Assembly (NCBI RefSeq): GCF_000720175.1
Contig: NZ_JOIX01000041.1
Span: 46,277-110,276, forward strand
Direction of reading: 5' to 3'
Source of the DNA: Streptomyces sp. NRRL S-337
GTDB lineage: Bacteria > Actinomycetota > Actinomycetes > Streptomycetales > Streptomycetaceae
Length of the DNA stretch: 64,000 nucleotides
The position numbers and the translations under genes are program-made. Positions 6,569-16,002 of this stretch are shown in pieces; within the stretch, counting starts at the first letter, position 1; each line of letters opens with the position of its first letter. The notes under the pieces were generated by a model. That model made no database searches. It worked only from the letters and a program-made list of their open reading frames with translations, and was not told the DNA's origin.

Positions 6569-8607
6569 TGATGCTCTTCGGTCGCCGCAGACGCGGCGCG
6601 GCAGGGCAGGGGAAGCCGGACGCGACTGCGGACCCGGGTCAGTCCCCGGCCCCGGACCCGACAGGGGTCACGGCAAGCTTGGGCTCGAACGCCGCGGGCC
6701 GGGACGTCGTCAACTCCGTCGCCCAGAACATCTTCATGGAGAACGGCGTCGTACTGCCGCCCGAGGCGTGCGGCCCGATCACGGAGGTGCAGGCTCCGGC
6801 AGGCCTGTGCAATGTGCCAAGAACGGGACTGTTCGTCGGCCGCACCGACGCCCTCGACCGCCTGGACACTGAATTCGCCGCCCCGGGCGGCGTTGTGGTC
6901 CAGGCCGTGCACGGGCTCGGCGGCATCGGCAAGTCGGCCCTCGCCGCGCAGTGGGCCGTCCACCACCACACCGGCAACCCGCGCTGGTGGATCACCGCCG
7001 ACAGCAGGGCGGCCGTCGACTCCGGCCTCGCCGACCTGGCCCGCGCCCTGCAACCGGCTCTCGCGGGCCTGCCCGGCCTGCCCGCGCAGATGCTCACGGA
7101 GCGGGCGGTGCAGTGGCTGACGTCCCACGACGACTGGCTCCTCGTCCTGGACAACGTCGAACAGCCCGACGACATCCGCCCGTTGCTGGACCGGGTCGCG
7201 ACGGGCCGATTTCTGATCACCACCCGTCGCGCCACCGGCTGGCACGGCCTGGCCGCGCCTGTACGGCTGGATGTCCTCTCCGACGAGGAGGCCACGGAGC
7301 TGTTTCTCCGCGTCCTGCACCACGCGGGCCGCACGGAGACCGACGGCAGCGCCGAACTCTGCGCAGAACTCGGTCACTTGCCCCTGGCCGTGGAACAGGC
7401 CGCCGCGTACTGCGCCGAAACCGGCACCGCACCCCGCGCCTACGCGGAGATGCTCGCCTCCTGGCCGGCGGAGATGTTCGCGTCCACCGCCGAGGGTGGT
7501 GACTCCGCGCGCACGGTGGCGCGGATCTGGCGCCTCACCTTGGACCGTCTGGCGGACACCCCGCTCGCGGCGGAGATCCTCCGCATCCTCGCCTGGTACG
7601 CCCCGCATGGCATCCCCCGCGCGCTCCTCGACGGCCTGGCCCCGCCTCCCTTACTCACCAGGGCTCTCGGCCGTTTGATCGCGTACAGCATGGTCACGGA
7701 CAACGGCGACGGCACCCTCACCGTCCACCGCCTGGTCCAGGCCTTGGCCCGTACACCGGATCCGGACGATCCACACCGGCTGGCCGACGACGTGGAGAGC
7801 GCACGCGACCGGGCAGCCACCGGTCTCAAGAAGGCGTTCCCCAGCGACATCCGGTCCGCCGAGACGTGGCTGTCGTACCGGACGCTGATGCCCCACGTCG
7901 AAGCACTCGCCGAAAACGTGGCCATCAAGGACGACAGCGAAGCGACGGCCGGTCTCTTCGGGAAGGCCGGAATGGTTGCCGGGGCTCAGTCGGGGCCCAC
8001 CGGACGTTCCGAGTGGTGGCTGCGGCGTGCCGTCATCCACTTCGCGCGGCAGTCGGGTGAGGAGTACCCGGACCTGGGCCGGGCCGGTGCCCGCATGGCG
8101 GCGGGTGATCTGATCGGGGCGATCCCACTCCTCGAAAAAGTGACGAGCCACCGGATACGAAGCCTGGGCGAGGACCACCCCGCTGCGCTGAACCTCCGCA
8201 CCAAACAAGCCCTCGCCTACGCGGTGAAGGGTGACATGGACAGGGCGGTACAACTCTTCGAGAGCGTGCTGTCCGATCGTGTGCGGCTCGTGGGCGAGAG
8301 CCATCCCGACACTCTGAAGTCCCGCAACAACCTCGCCGTCGCCCACCTGCAGGCCGGGGACACGGCGCGGGCCATCCCACTCCTCGAGAGCCTGCTGGCC
8401 GACAGGATGCGGGAACTGGGTGAGGACCATGCCGACACCGTGAGCACCCTCAGTAATCTGGGGTACGCCTATCTGGAGGCCGGTGACACGGACCGGGCTG
8501 TCCCGCTCCTGGAGAGTGCGGTGGCGGCGCTCACACAGATGCTGGGTGAGGACCACCCAAGGACGGAACTCGCACGGGAGGACCTGCTACGCGCCCGAGC
8601 CGGCTGA
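6568..8607 (+). CDS. NB-ARC ATPase with C-terminal TPR repeats (STAND-type)
   Basis: The protein has 679 aa. The N-terminal ~55 residues are low in complexity and carry SLGSNAAGRDVVN, the motif shared with the upstream membrane protein. The NB-ARC core follows: FVGRTDALDRL at entry, Walker A GLGGIGKSAL (Lys122), Walker B WLLVLDN, RFLITTRR, and the GxP motif HLPLAVEQAA. About four 42-residue TPR units close the protein (LGEDHP, VGESHPDTLKSRNNLAVAHL, LGEDHADTVSTLSNLGYAYL). There is no DNA-binding (AfsR/SARP), TIR, nuclease or protease domain, so an effector must act in trans if this is a STAND signalling switch. Start taken at the ATG overlapping the upstream stop; a second ATG follows immediately. 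Confidence 0.85.
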   Translation: MMLFGRRRRGAAGQGKPDATADPGQSPAPDPTGVTASLGSNAAGRDVVNSVAQNIFMENGVVLPPEACGPITEVQAPAGLCNVPRTGLFVGRTDALDRLDTEFAAPGGVVVQAVHGLGGIGKSALAAQWAVHHHTGNPRWWITADSRAAVDSGLADLARALQPALAGLPGLPAQMLTERAVQWLTSHDDWLLVLDNVEQPDDIRPLLDRVATGRFLITTRRATGWHGLAAPVRLDVLSDEEATELFLRVLHHAGRTETDGSAELCAELGHLPLAVEQAAAYCAETGTAPRAYAEMLASWPAEMFASTAEGGDSARTVARIWRLTLDRLADTPLAAEILRILAWYAPHGIPRALLDGLAPPPLLTRALGRLIAYSMVTDNGDGTLTVHRLVQALARTPDPDDPHRLADDVESARDRAATGLKKAFPSDIRSAETWLSYRTLMPHVEALAENVAIKDDSEATAGLFGKAGMVAGAQSGPTGRSEWWLRRAVIHFARQSGEEYPDLGRAGARMAAGDLIGAIPLLEKVTSHRIRSLGEDHPAALNLRTKQALAYAVKGDMDRAVQLFESVLSDRVRLVGESHPDTLKSRNNLAVAHLQAGDTARAIPLLESLLADRMRELGEDHADTVSTLSNLGYAYLEAGDTDRAVPLLESAVAALTQMLGEDHPRTELAREDLLRARAG

Positions 8608-9000
8608 ATCCCCCGCCCGGTGAAGCCGGCGGCCGTCCAGATGTGGCCCCGGGTGAACCATCGTGCCCTCCCACCGCCATGGCGCCGCACGCCCGTTACG
8701 GATCCCACGCGTGGCCTCGCTCAAAGCACCGGTGGACCGCGACGCCTACAAGAGCGTCCACCCCTACTGCACCGCCTTCCTCGCCGATAACGTGCGCACC
8801 GCCGGGGTGCGGGTGCGGCCGGGGGCTCACCGGTGGGTGGCCGATGTCGAGACGGGGGTGAGGGTGAGGGAAGGTCGATACGACTCCACGCGTAGCCGAT
8901 GAGCATGTGCCGGCATCCATCGCCCGAACCATTCATCGACGTTGATTGTCGACGCGAGTTGTCGACAGTGCTCACCTGCGGGTTCGTGAACACCAGGGTG
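8608..9000. other. non-coding gap
   Basis: No open frame here has family similarity or a convincing ribosome binding site. Near 8940-8975 the octamer TTGTCGAC and close variants recur, including GTCGAC palindromes spaced about 14-18 bp, which could be binding sites but adjoin no promoter-facing gene. Otherwise I see nothing. Confidence 0.5.
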
Positions 9001-9025
9001 AGTGTCGGCAGACGTTGCCGACACT
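9001..9025. terminator. hairpin downstream of the FAD monooxygenase
   Basis: A perfect 10-bp stem (AGTGTCGGCA/TGCCGACACT) with a 5-nt loop lies 32 bp beyond the stop of the minus-strand FAD gene. No T tract is present. Position and symmetry fit a factor-independent terminator of streptomycete type. Confidence 0.55.
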
Positions 9026-9056
9026 GAGCGTCGGAGGTGAGGTACCAGGCAAGCGC

Positions 9057-10430
9057 TCAGCCTGGAATGAGTGCCTCCCACTGCTCGCGAGTCGGGCCGT
9101 CGTGCGTTGGCGAGAAGTCCGGGTGGTCGGCCAGCCAGTCGGTAACGGCTCGGTCCACTTCGTCGGTGCCGTAGGCATCGTCGGCCGGTTGCAGGAGATG
9201 GCGTACCTGGGCACGGGCTCGCATGACGACGGGATCATCGAAGGCGCAGGCAGCCAGGGCGGCAGCCCGTCGATCCGACGGTGGCGAACTCTCTCCCAGG
9301 CGTTGCTCGTTGGCGCGGTCGGCCGTCACCTGCGCGTCGAACAACGGGCGGAGGGTCTGTGCTGTCCAGGCGTGGTAGCCGATGGGATCCGCGGCGACCT
9401 GGTCGACATGGGCAGCAAGGTGCTGGGCGGCGCGCAGGCCGAGGGCAGCGCCATGGCCCGAGGTGGGGTTGGTGTGGATGAGGCTGTCCCCGGCGTTGAC
9501 CAGGCCAGTGACGACAGGTCCGTCATCGTCGACGAGGGAAGTCCAGCGATTGTCCAGGCCGGCCATCGCCAGGACGTCTGACTCTGGTTCGGGCGCCAGG
9601 CCGAGCCAGGCAGCGGTGGCGGGGAAGCGGCGGGCGACGGCCTCGAACACGGCAGGGTTGGTGAGCGCCCCTCGGGTCGGATCACCCGTGGAGAGCACCA
9701 GGTGCGCCGCGAAGATGTCGTTGTCGGAAGGGAAGACGCCGGCCAGCGCGAACGGTGCGGCCGAGCCGGTCTTCACCCGCCCGGGGTCACGCGGGCCGTC
9801 GGCACGCAGGCGGTACCAGCGGCACAGATAAGCGATCCCGGTGCGGTGGCTGTCGACCACGGGCGGGCGGCAGCCGGCCGCGGTCAGCCAGGCGGGCACG
9901 GGCGAGCGGCGGCCGGCCGCGTCGACGACGAGGTCCGCCCGGTGGACTTCCGCGCCCACCTGCACGCCGGTGACCCTGGGTGGACGGCCCTCCCGGAGGG
10001 TGAGGGCGCGTACCCGGCAGCCTTGCCGCACTTCGATGGTGGGTTCCCGCCGAATGGCCGCGGTCAGGGCGGACTCCAACACGATGCGGCGGGTGCGCAG
10101 GGTCACCAAGTCCTCATCGCCGGCCCGGTGCGGCGGATGCTCATCGAACCAGTCGAAATCGTGGTGTTCCCGGGCTCCGCGTGCCAGCAGGTCCATGTAG
10201 ACATCAGGGGTCTCGTTGCGCAACACGGTGCGGACGGGCGCGAGAAGCGAGTGGGGATGGTTGGCCTGCGGGACTCGGGGCCTGTCCCAGTGGAAGAAGT
10301 CCCGGTTCAGGTCGTCTCCGGCCTGCCGTGCGTCCTGCTCGAACAACGTGACCGTATGGCCCCGTCGGCCAAGCATGAGCGCCGTCCCCAGCCCGCTGAT
10401 ACCCCCACCGATCACCGCAACCCGCGCCAC
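9057..10430 (-). CDS. FAD-dependent monooxygenase/oxidoreductase
   Basis: The protein has 457 aa. The GTG at 10430 follows GGGGAG, and the next residues are the dinucleotide fold VARVAVIGGGISGLGTALML with FEQD at the end of beta-2, so this is the natural start even though the frame is open upstream. The middle contains DLVVDAAGRRSPVP, the usual second FAD-contact region, and the C-terminal third has AGDSLIHTNPTSGHGAALGL, the flavin-binding GD motif. It belongs to the PHBH/tryptophan-halogenase-like fold, but no lysine-containing halogenase motif is seen. The substrate is unknown. It is monocistronic with a terminator hairpin downstream. Confidence 0.8.
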   Translation of the reverse strand: MARVAVIGGGISGLGTALMLGRRGHTVTLFEQDARQAGDDLNRDFFHWDRPRVPQANHPHSLLAPVRTVLRNETPDVYMDLLARGAREHHDFDWFDEHPPHRAGDEDLVTLRTRRIVLESALTAAIRREPTIEVRQGCRVRALTLREGRPPRVTGVQVGAEVHRADLVVDAAGRRSPVPAWLTAAGCRPPVVDSHRTGIAYLCRWYRLRADGPRDPGRVKTGSAAPFALAGVFPSDNDIFAAHLVLSTGDPTRGALTNPAVFEAVARRFPATAAWLGLAPEPESDVLAMAGLDNRWTSLVDDDGPVVTGLVNAGDSLIHTNPTSGHGAALGLRAAQHLAAHVDQVAADPIGYHAWTAQTLRPLFDAQVTADRANEQRLGESSPPSDRRAAALAACAFDDPVVMRARAQVRHLLQPADDAYGTDEVDRAVTDWLADHPDFSPTHDGPTREQWEALIPG

Positions 10431-10492
10431 CGATCTCCCCTTCGCGTCGTGTTGCGGAATGAGCCTACTGCTGGACCATCTGCAGTTCGAAG

Positions 10493-10735
10493 TCAGCGTC
10501 GTCCGTCGCAGTGCGGGGGGCGGGGCACGGCGGTGGCCGGTACCAGGTCCAGCCGCTTGTCCATGTCCAGGCGGAAGGTGCCGTACGGGTGGACGTTGGA
10601 CCAGAACATAGCGGTCAGCCCGCGCCGGTCCTCGTCGGTGAGCTTCTTTGCCCATACTGGTTCGGCCAGCACCTGCTGGAGCAGCGGTGTGCTGACGTGC
10701 ACGAGTGCGGACTGCAGCAGGCGCAGCGCGAGCAT
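10493..10735 (-). pseudogene. Tn3-family transposase C-terminal fragment
   Basis: The fragment reads LALRLLQSALVHVSTPLLQQ, VLAEPVWAKKL, TDEDRRGLTAMFWSNVHPYG and TFRLDMDKRLDL. This is the conserved last ~75 residues of actinobacterial Tn3-type transposases. Upstream coding is broken. Minus-strand sequence at about 10800-10905 (EQLSLQEAVVELAQHADKEV) also looks coding, but I cannot place it. No terminal inverted repeats were found. Confidence 0.75.
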
Positions 10736-10972
10736 CGACCACCGCCACCCGCGGCCGCCACCACCTGAGCGCCCGGGCGCCGAGCTGGACAGCGCAGAAG
10801 AACCTCTTTATCCGCATGCTGGGCCAGCTCCACCACTGCCTCCTGCAGCGAAAGCTGTTCGATGAAGGCACAGCCTTCCCCGTCGCGCTCGCGGTTGCTG
10901 CTTGACGAGTTGAAGCCCTGAGGCGTCTACGATGGCCGCCAGACAACCCCCGCCGACAGAAAGGAAGTTGTG

Positions 10973-11791
10973 ATGGCCGAGGGTTTTCCCGACGTGGACC
11001 AGTCGAAGCCGAGCATCGCCCGGGTCTACGACTATCTCCTCGGCGGCAAGGACAACTATGCCGTGGACCGCGTCATCGGGGACACCTTCACACACGACCT
11101 GCCTGGCTCAGTGGCCATCGCGCACGCCAACCGGCAGAACCTCATCCGCGCCGTGCGGGAGATCGCCCTCGCGGGCATCGAGCAGTTCGTCGACATGGGC
11201 AGCGGGCTACCGACCGCAGACAACGTCCACCAGGTCGCCCAGCACCACGCCCCCGGCGCCCGAGTGATCTACGTCGACAGCGACCCCATCGTCCTCGCCC
11301 ATGGCCGCGCCCTACTTGAGGACAACGGGCACACCCGCGTCATCCAGGCCGACGTCCGCGACCCGCAGAGCATCCGGGAGCACCCGGAGATCACCAGCCT
11401 GATTGACTTCGATCGACCCGTGGCCGTGATCCACAGCGCCGTCTTGCACCACATCAACGACGATGAGGGCCCCCACTCGATCGTCCGCTACTGGCAGGAG
11501 CAAGTCGCCTCAGGCAGTTACTTTTTCATCTCCCACTTCCGCAGCGGCGGCAATCCGGAGACCGCCGAGGCCGAGGCGTTGCTCCAAGCCACCTTCGGCC
11601 GCGGACGGTGGCGGACAGACGAGGAGATCCGCGACCTCTTCGGCGATCTGGAGATACTGGAGCCAGGTATCGTGCCGAGCTCCCTGTGGCGGCCCGATAC
11701 GGCGGAGCATCAGAGCCGCATCGGGCCGGCAGAGCACGAGCTGACGGTCTGGGAACGGCTCATCGTGGGGGGCCTGGCAAGGAAGCCCTGA
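10973..11791 (+). CDS. SAM-dependent methyltransferase, DUF574/Methyltransf_19 family
   Basis: The protein has 272 aa, starting at the ATG 9 bp after AAAGGAAG. The N terminus has the family signature PSIARVYDYLLGGKDNYAVD. The SAM-binding motif follows: QFVDMGSGLPTADNVHQVAQ with downstream VIYVDSDPIVL, ADVRD and VIHSAVLHHI. These proteins are abundant in Streptomyces, often in several paralogues, and their substrates are unknown. It is a stand-alone gene with full family length. Confidence 0.9.
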   Translation: MAEGFPDVDQSKPSIARVYDYLLGGKDNYAVDRVIGDTFTHDLPGSVAIAHANRQNLIRAVREIALAGIEQFVDMGSGLPTADNVHQVAQHHAPGARVIYVDSDPIVLAHGRALLEDNGHTRVIQADVRDPQSIREHPEITSLIDFDRPVAVIHSAVLHHINDDEGPHSIVRYWQEQVASGSYFFISHFRSGGNPETAEAEALLQATFGRGRWRTDEEIRDLFGDLEILEPGIVPSSLWRPDTAEHQSRIGPAEHELTVWERLIVGGLARKP

Positions 11792-11860
11792 CAGAGCGCC
11801 GCGCGGTACTACGGGAAAGGGCGGGCAGAGGAAGGATCGGACACCCCCTAAGGTGCGTCC

Positions 11861-13642
11861 ATGGGGGAAATCGATCAGGAGACCGTGGGGTTCGACTGGC
11901 ATTCGGTGGTCTACCGGGATTTCGACGTCGAACTCGACGCTCCGGGGGACCGCAGCAGTGCTGCGCTCGAGGTACTGGAAGATGACCTGGGGGTGCCCGA
12001 CGCCGCGGAGGGCTTCCACCTGTGCGGCGAGTGGGCGCAGCGGCTGTCCAACGTGATCGGCATGGGCCTGTCCGCACTGTTGGAACGGCTCTCCCACCCG
12101 GACCTGACGGTGCGCCGGATTCTGCCGGTGGTCCTGGCCTACGCGGACGCGCTGCCCGACGACGTGGTGCCGGCGCTGCTCCACCACAGCGAGAGCGACC
12201 CGGACGCGCCGGTCCGGCTCGGGCTGCTGCTGGCTTCGGGCCGGTACGCCGACGACCCTCGGGTGGGCGACCACCTGCGGCGCCGTATGCGGGAGGGAGA
12301 CCCGGCCGAGGCGCTGGGGGCCGCCCTCGGTCTGGCCCTGCCGCCGGTCCCGGTCACCGACGACGAGGTGGTCGAAGCGCTGACCCTGTGCGCCGATGAA
12401 CAGGCCGGTGCGGCCCTGGCGGAGCTGGCCTGGTGCGACCCGCAGTGGAACCGCGAACCGTTGCCGCGCAGCGCCGTGGACCGGATCGACGGCTGGCTGT
12501 GGCGCACCCCTTATGTGCGGGGCCGCTGGCTGGCGCGCATGCTGCCGAGGCTGCGGGAGGGGCGGCTCGACGCCTCGGTCGCACCGGTGCTGATCAAGGC
12601 GGCGGACCGGCTGTTCAAGGAAGACAGCTGCTACGCGGACCACGCGGCCGCCGTCGCGGACCTACTCGGGCATCCCGACGCCGCGGTGCGGCGGGCAGCC
12701 GTGCGCACCCGCCACCTCTTCGCCCACGACGGCTACGCCGGCGCCCTGCTGGGCGTCTTGGACGACCCGGACCTGTACACCCAGGCCCTGATCTCGCTGC
12801 TCCGGCGCGAGGACCCCAGATGCCTGCCGAGCCTGCGGGAGAGGATCCGGCAGGGCACCCTCGACTGCGGGCTGCTGCACTATGCGGAAAACTTCGCCGA
12901 CGAGCTGTGGCCCGCCATCGGGGCGCGCATCGCGGAGGAGGACATTCCGGCCGCCGAAATCACCGCGTTGCTGACCCGGGTCCGCCGCTGGTACGCGGTC
13001 GGAGACCGGATCGCCATGCCGGTGGCCACCGCGCTGGAGCGGCTGAACGCCCGCATCGAAGCCGGGAAGGACCCCGAGTCCGACGATCACGCTGCTGCCC
13101 GCGAGGCCGCCGCGTTCCTGCGCGACTGGCGCGCCCGGGCGGCCGACGAGCAGAGCTTGGAGGGCAGACTCGCGCGCATGCGCCACATCGTCGGGCTCTC
13201 CCACGCGAAGGACCACGACGTCGTACGCAGGGAGCTGGACGCCCTGACGCGCCGACTCGGCCCCGACCACACCCCGCACCCCAACGATCCGCGCTACGAC
13301 ATCAGGGCCTGCGAGTGGATTGGCGCACGGCCGCACGCGGCCCAGCCCGCCGTCCCCACACTGCGCGAGCTGCGGGACAGTGCGGCGGCGCCCGGCGCGC
13401 TGCGGGCCGCCGCCGCCCACGCACTGTGGAAGATCACCGGCGACGCCGACGGCGCACTGCCCGTCCTGGTCGAGCAGATCCGCCACGCCCCCTTGCTCGT
13501 ACTGGACTATCTCGGGTCCTTCGGGGCGGCGGCCCGACCCGCGCTGCCCGCGCTCCGCCTGTGTGCCGACGACGGCGACAGCAACTTCGCCCTCCTCGCC
13601 CGGAACGCGGTCCGGAGGATCGAAGAGGCCTCCGTGCACTGA
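11861..13642 (+). CDS. HEAT-repeat-like helical protein
   Basis: The protein has 593 aa, with an ATG start about 70 bp after the methyltransferase. It consists almost wholly of repeated amphipathic helix pairs typical of HEAT/armadillo solenoids, for example LSHPDLTVRRILPVVLAYAD, LGHPDAAVRRAAVRTRHLFA and the terminal GSFGAAARPALPALRLCA. There is no signal peptide, membrane segment or catalytic motif, and it probably acts as a cytosolic scaffold or binding platform. Similar large HEAT proteins are common and uncharacterised in streptomycetes. It might be co-transcribed with the methyltransferase, though spacing does not prove it. Confidence 0.7.
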   Translation: MGEIDQETVGFDWHSVVYRDFDVELDAPGDRSSAALEVLEDDLGVPDAAEGFHLCGEWAQRLSNVIGMGLSALLERLSHPDLTVRRILPVVLAYADALPDDVVPALLHHSESDPDAPVRLGLLLASGRYADDPRVGDHLRRRMREGDPAEALGAALGLALPPVPVTDDEVVEALTLCADEQAGAALAELAWCDPQWNREPLPRSAVDRIDGWLWRTPYVRGRWLARMLPRLREGRLDASVAPVLIKAADRLFKEDSCYADHAAAVADLLGHPDAAVRRAAVRTRHLFAHDGYAGALLGVLDDPDLYTQALISLLRREDPRCLPSLRERIRQGTLDCGLLHYAENFADELWPAIGARIAEEDIPAAEITALLTRVRRWYAVGDRIAMPVATALERLNARIEAGKDPESDDHAAAREAAAFLRDWRARAADEQSLEGRLARMRHIVGLSHAKDHDVVRRELDALTRRLGPDHTPHPNDPRYDIRACEWIGARPHAAQPAVPTLRELRDSAAAPGALRAAAAHALWKITGDADGALPVLVEQIRHAPLLVLDYLGSFGAAARPALPALRLCADDGDSNFALLARNAVRRIEEASVH

Positions 13643-14353
13643 ACACAAGCCCTTGCACCGGCGGCGTCTGCTGGGCGAGTTCGCGACGGGTCGCCTCGGA
13701 CGGCACCGTCGTGGAGAGGTGCTTTCCGTGCTCGGTGAAGGTCCTGGGTGAGGGTGTCGATCCGATGCCGCGCACCCCCTGGCCAGATACGCAAAGGCAC
13801 CTGGCACCTGGCACCTGGCACCTGGCCAGAAACCTGCCTGACAAGCAGTGCTGCCGCTGCCCCCTCCTCCCCAGCGAGGGAGGAGGGAATTTCTTCACCA
13901 GTTCGGGAGAAGGTTCGAGCAGAGCACAGCGAGCGTGGGCAACACGCGCAGCAGCAAGCTAGGCGATCAGGTGCCTGATCCGGCTGCCGATTCCTGGCAG
14001 TCGCTGCGCTGGGATGCGCAGCACGAGAGAGCCCCGCGGCGAGTGAGCGGCACCGCCGGCCCTCGGCGAGCGTCAGGTAACACAGTGGGACCTTGCCACT
14101 CACCGAAAGGTGGCTTCCTACAAAGGACTGGGCATGTATGGGGACGACTACCCCGAGGTCAGCGTTGAGTCACGTGTGGAGAGCGCGTGCTGCCGGGCCC
14201 GACGGCGCCGCTGTTTCTCCTCCGGCACCGCCGCGTAGCCACCGTCCGGCGGCCCGATGGTTCGGTAATTTCCTGATGAAGAGTCAAACACCCTACACGC
14301 GGGGCGCGTCGGTGCCATCGTGGACAGGGACATGAGCCGGCCGGAATTGGGGG
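13643..14353. other. 710-bp non-coding gap
   Basis: No convincing gene is seen. The gap contains the heptamer repeat at 13796-13823 and a near-perfect palindrome at 13965-13980 (GATCAGG, two bases, CCTGATC). The last 100 bp presumably hold the promoter of the three-gene cluster starting at 14354. GC skew and codon periodicity look irregular. Confidence 0.5.
13796..13823. repeat. GGCACCT heptamer tandem repeat
   Basis: Four perfect head-to-tail copies of GGCACCT, followed by a partial unit. It is a short slippage-type repeat in the gap downstream of the HEAT gene. Confidence 0.85.
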
Positions 14354-14821
14354 GTGGCCGTGGATCGGTTCGGTAGGTGGCTGGTGGCGGTCACCGTGAC
14401 GGCAGTTGCTTTCGCAGCGGGCACGGGGCTCTGCGGAGCGCTGCTGCTGCCGGTGGTGCAGGACCCGGCTGTGCGGTGGACGGTGGCGTGCGGGGCAGGA
14501 GCGGCGCTGGCCGCACTGGCGGCCATGTGGGGCTACGGCTACGCCGGCAGCGCAGGTGCCACCCCGGGTCCGGGCGGGCAGCCGACCGTGCAGGCGTCCG
14601 GGGCACGCGCGGTGGCCATCCACGGCAGCAACGCCGGTGCCGTCACCACCGGCGACGTGCATGTTCCGCCCGCCCCTGGGCCGCCCGGCCACTCGACCCC
14701 GGCGTCGCAGGGAATGCCCGGGGCCGCTCCCATCGCCTCGGGAGAGCGGGCCATCGCCATCGGCGGCGACAACGACGGTCCGCTGTCAACGGGCGACACC
14801 CGGAACGAAACGCCAAGATGA
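14354..14821 (+). CDS. small two-helix membrane protein with Gly/Asn-TGD motifs
   Basis: The protein has 155 aa, with a GTG start after TTGGGGG; Val3 is an alternative start. Residues about 8-33 and 40-65 are hydrophobic helices. The cytosolic or exposed tail carries two related motifs, AVAIHGSNAGAVTTGDV and AIAIGGDNDGPLSTGDT, separated by a Pro-rich linker. It is built like the protein at 6182-6568, although the two share no obvious overall sequence identity. The TGA overlaps the ATG of the next gene (ATGA), so the first two genes are coupled. It is probably a membrane anchor or adaptor for the following vWA-like proteins. I recognise no named family. Confidence 0.7.
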   Translation: MAVDRFGRWLVAVTVTAVAFAAGTGLCGALLLPVVQDPAVRWTVACGAGAALAALAAMWGYGYAGSAGATPGPGGQPTVQASGARAVAIHGSNAGAVTTGDVHVPPAPGPPGHSTPASQGMPGAAPIASGERAIAIGGDNDGPLSTGDTRNETPR

Positions 14822-16002
14822 GACCGCTGTTTCGCAAGCGGCGGCGGTCCGGCAAGCGGTCCGTCTTCATCGGCGGCAACAACTCCGGCTACATCACCAC
14901 CGGGGACACCAGAGTCGAGATGCCTCCCGTCGTGCGCATGCCGTTGGTCGTGCTGCTCGTCTCCGTCCTGGGTGTCGGTGCGGGCTGGCTCTACTTCGAC
15001 TGGCTCTCACCGAAGCTCGCGCCGAATTACCGCACCCAGTTCCTGATCGACACGGCGGACGGCCCCGACCCCAAGGGCATCGCGGCGATCTCCACGTCAC
15101 TGCGTAAGACGGTCGGGAACTCGGGCGATCATGACGCGCTCGCCCTGCGCACTTTCGGCGGCGAGTGCGGTGCCTCCGACAACACGTCGCAGGTGGTCGG
15201 CTTCGACGTCGGCAACCAGCAGAAGATCACCCAGGAAGCGGGCCGGGTCCGGGCGGACGGCAAGCCGACGCTGATGCGCGGAATCGTCCAAGCCGTCGAG
15301 GACTTCTCCCAGCCGTTCGATCGCAAGGCCCGCCAGGTCAACCGGATTATTGTGGTGACGCGGCACGGTGTCGACGCCTGCGAGGACGACGTCTCCTTCG
15401 TCGAGAAGGAGATTCGCGAGCGGGTCGGTGCGGCCGGACTGTCCCTGCAATTCCGGGTGATCGGTTACCAGGTGCCGGAGGGGCAGCACCGCACTCTCGA
15501 CCGGATGGCCACGGCCGCCAAAGCTCCGCCGCCGGTGTACGTGAAGAACGCGCCCGACCTCACCAGGACCCTCGACGGGTTCTCCAACGTGGAACCGGTC
15601 CTCAAGGGAGCCCAGCGGATCGTCAGCACGCTCAACTCCACAGTCAACCAGGTCAACACGGCCGTCCGGGCGACCGAGGAGGGGCATCTGGACGCCGCCG
15701 ACAGCACTCTGCGGCAGGCTCGGCAAGCGGTCAACAGCACCGGCCCGGAGTTCGACGACCTGACCGGCCGGACCAAGAGCGCGGATGCCCAGCACGTGCA
15801 CGACAGGGTAGTCCGGCTGCGGGAGAAACAGAGGCAGGTCGTTGACGCAGCCTTCCAGCTGCTCAGCACCGCGCGGGCCGGCACGCCGCTGGATCCGCGG
15901 AGGAAAGCGTTCCAGCGGGCCGCCGCACACTACAACGACGAGGTGAACGGCATGAACAAGCTCCTCGCCACCCTTCGCCGAAAGCTGGCCGAGCCCTCAT
16001 GA
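14818..16002 (+). CDS. membrane-anchored vWA-like protein with Gly-Asn-Asn motif
   Basis: The protein has 394 aa, starting at the ATG in the ATGA overlap. A basic N terminus (RPLFRKRRRSGKR) precedes one motif copy, VFIGGNNSGYITTGDT, and a transmembrane helix at about residues 42-62. A degenerate von Willebrand A domain follows: FLIDTADGPD at the MIDAS position, GKPTLMRGIVQAVED at the Thr loop, RIIVVTRHGVDAC as the central strand. A pair of Cys (GGECG and GVDAC) could form a disulfide. The last third is helical coiled coil. The MIDAS DxSxS is not conserved, so metal-ion adhesion is doubtful. Orientation suggests an exported domain with a cytosolic motif. Confidence 0.65.
   Translation: MRPLFRKRRRSGKRSVFIGGNNSGYITTGDTRVEMPPVVRMPLVVLLVSVLGVGAGWLYFDWLSPKLAPNYRTQFLIDTADGPDPKGIAAISTSLRKTVGNSGDHDALALRTFGGECGASDNTSQVVGFDVGNQQKITQEAGRVRADGKPTLMRGIVQAVEDFSQPFDRKARQVNRIIVVTRHGVDACEDDVSFVEKEIRERVGAAGLSLQFRVIGYQVPEGQHRTLDRMATAAKAPPPVYVKNAPDLTRTLDGFSNVEPVLKGAQRIVSTLNSTVNQVNTAVRATEEGHLDAADSTLRQARQAVNSTGPEFDDLTGRTKSADAQHVHDRVVRLREKQRQVVDAAFQLLSTARAGTPLDPRRKAFQRAAAHYNDEVNGMNKLLATLRRKLAEPS

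Noticed and set aside
12433..13962. 509-codon plus-strand frame inside and beyond the HEAT gene
   Set aside because: It is an alternate frame of the HEAT-like gene with Arg/Pro/Gly bias and no ribosome binding site; the overlapping frame has proper codon use and repeats.
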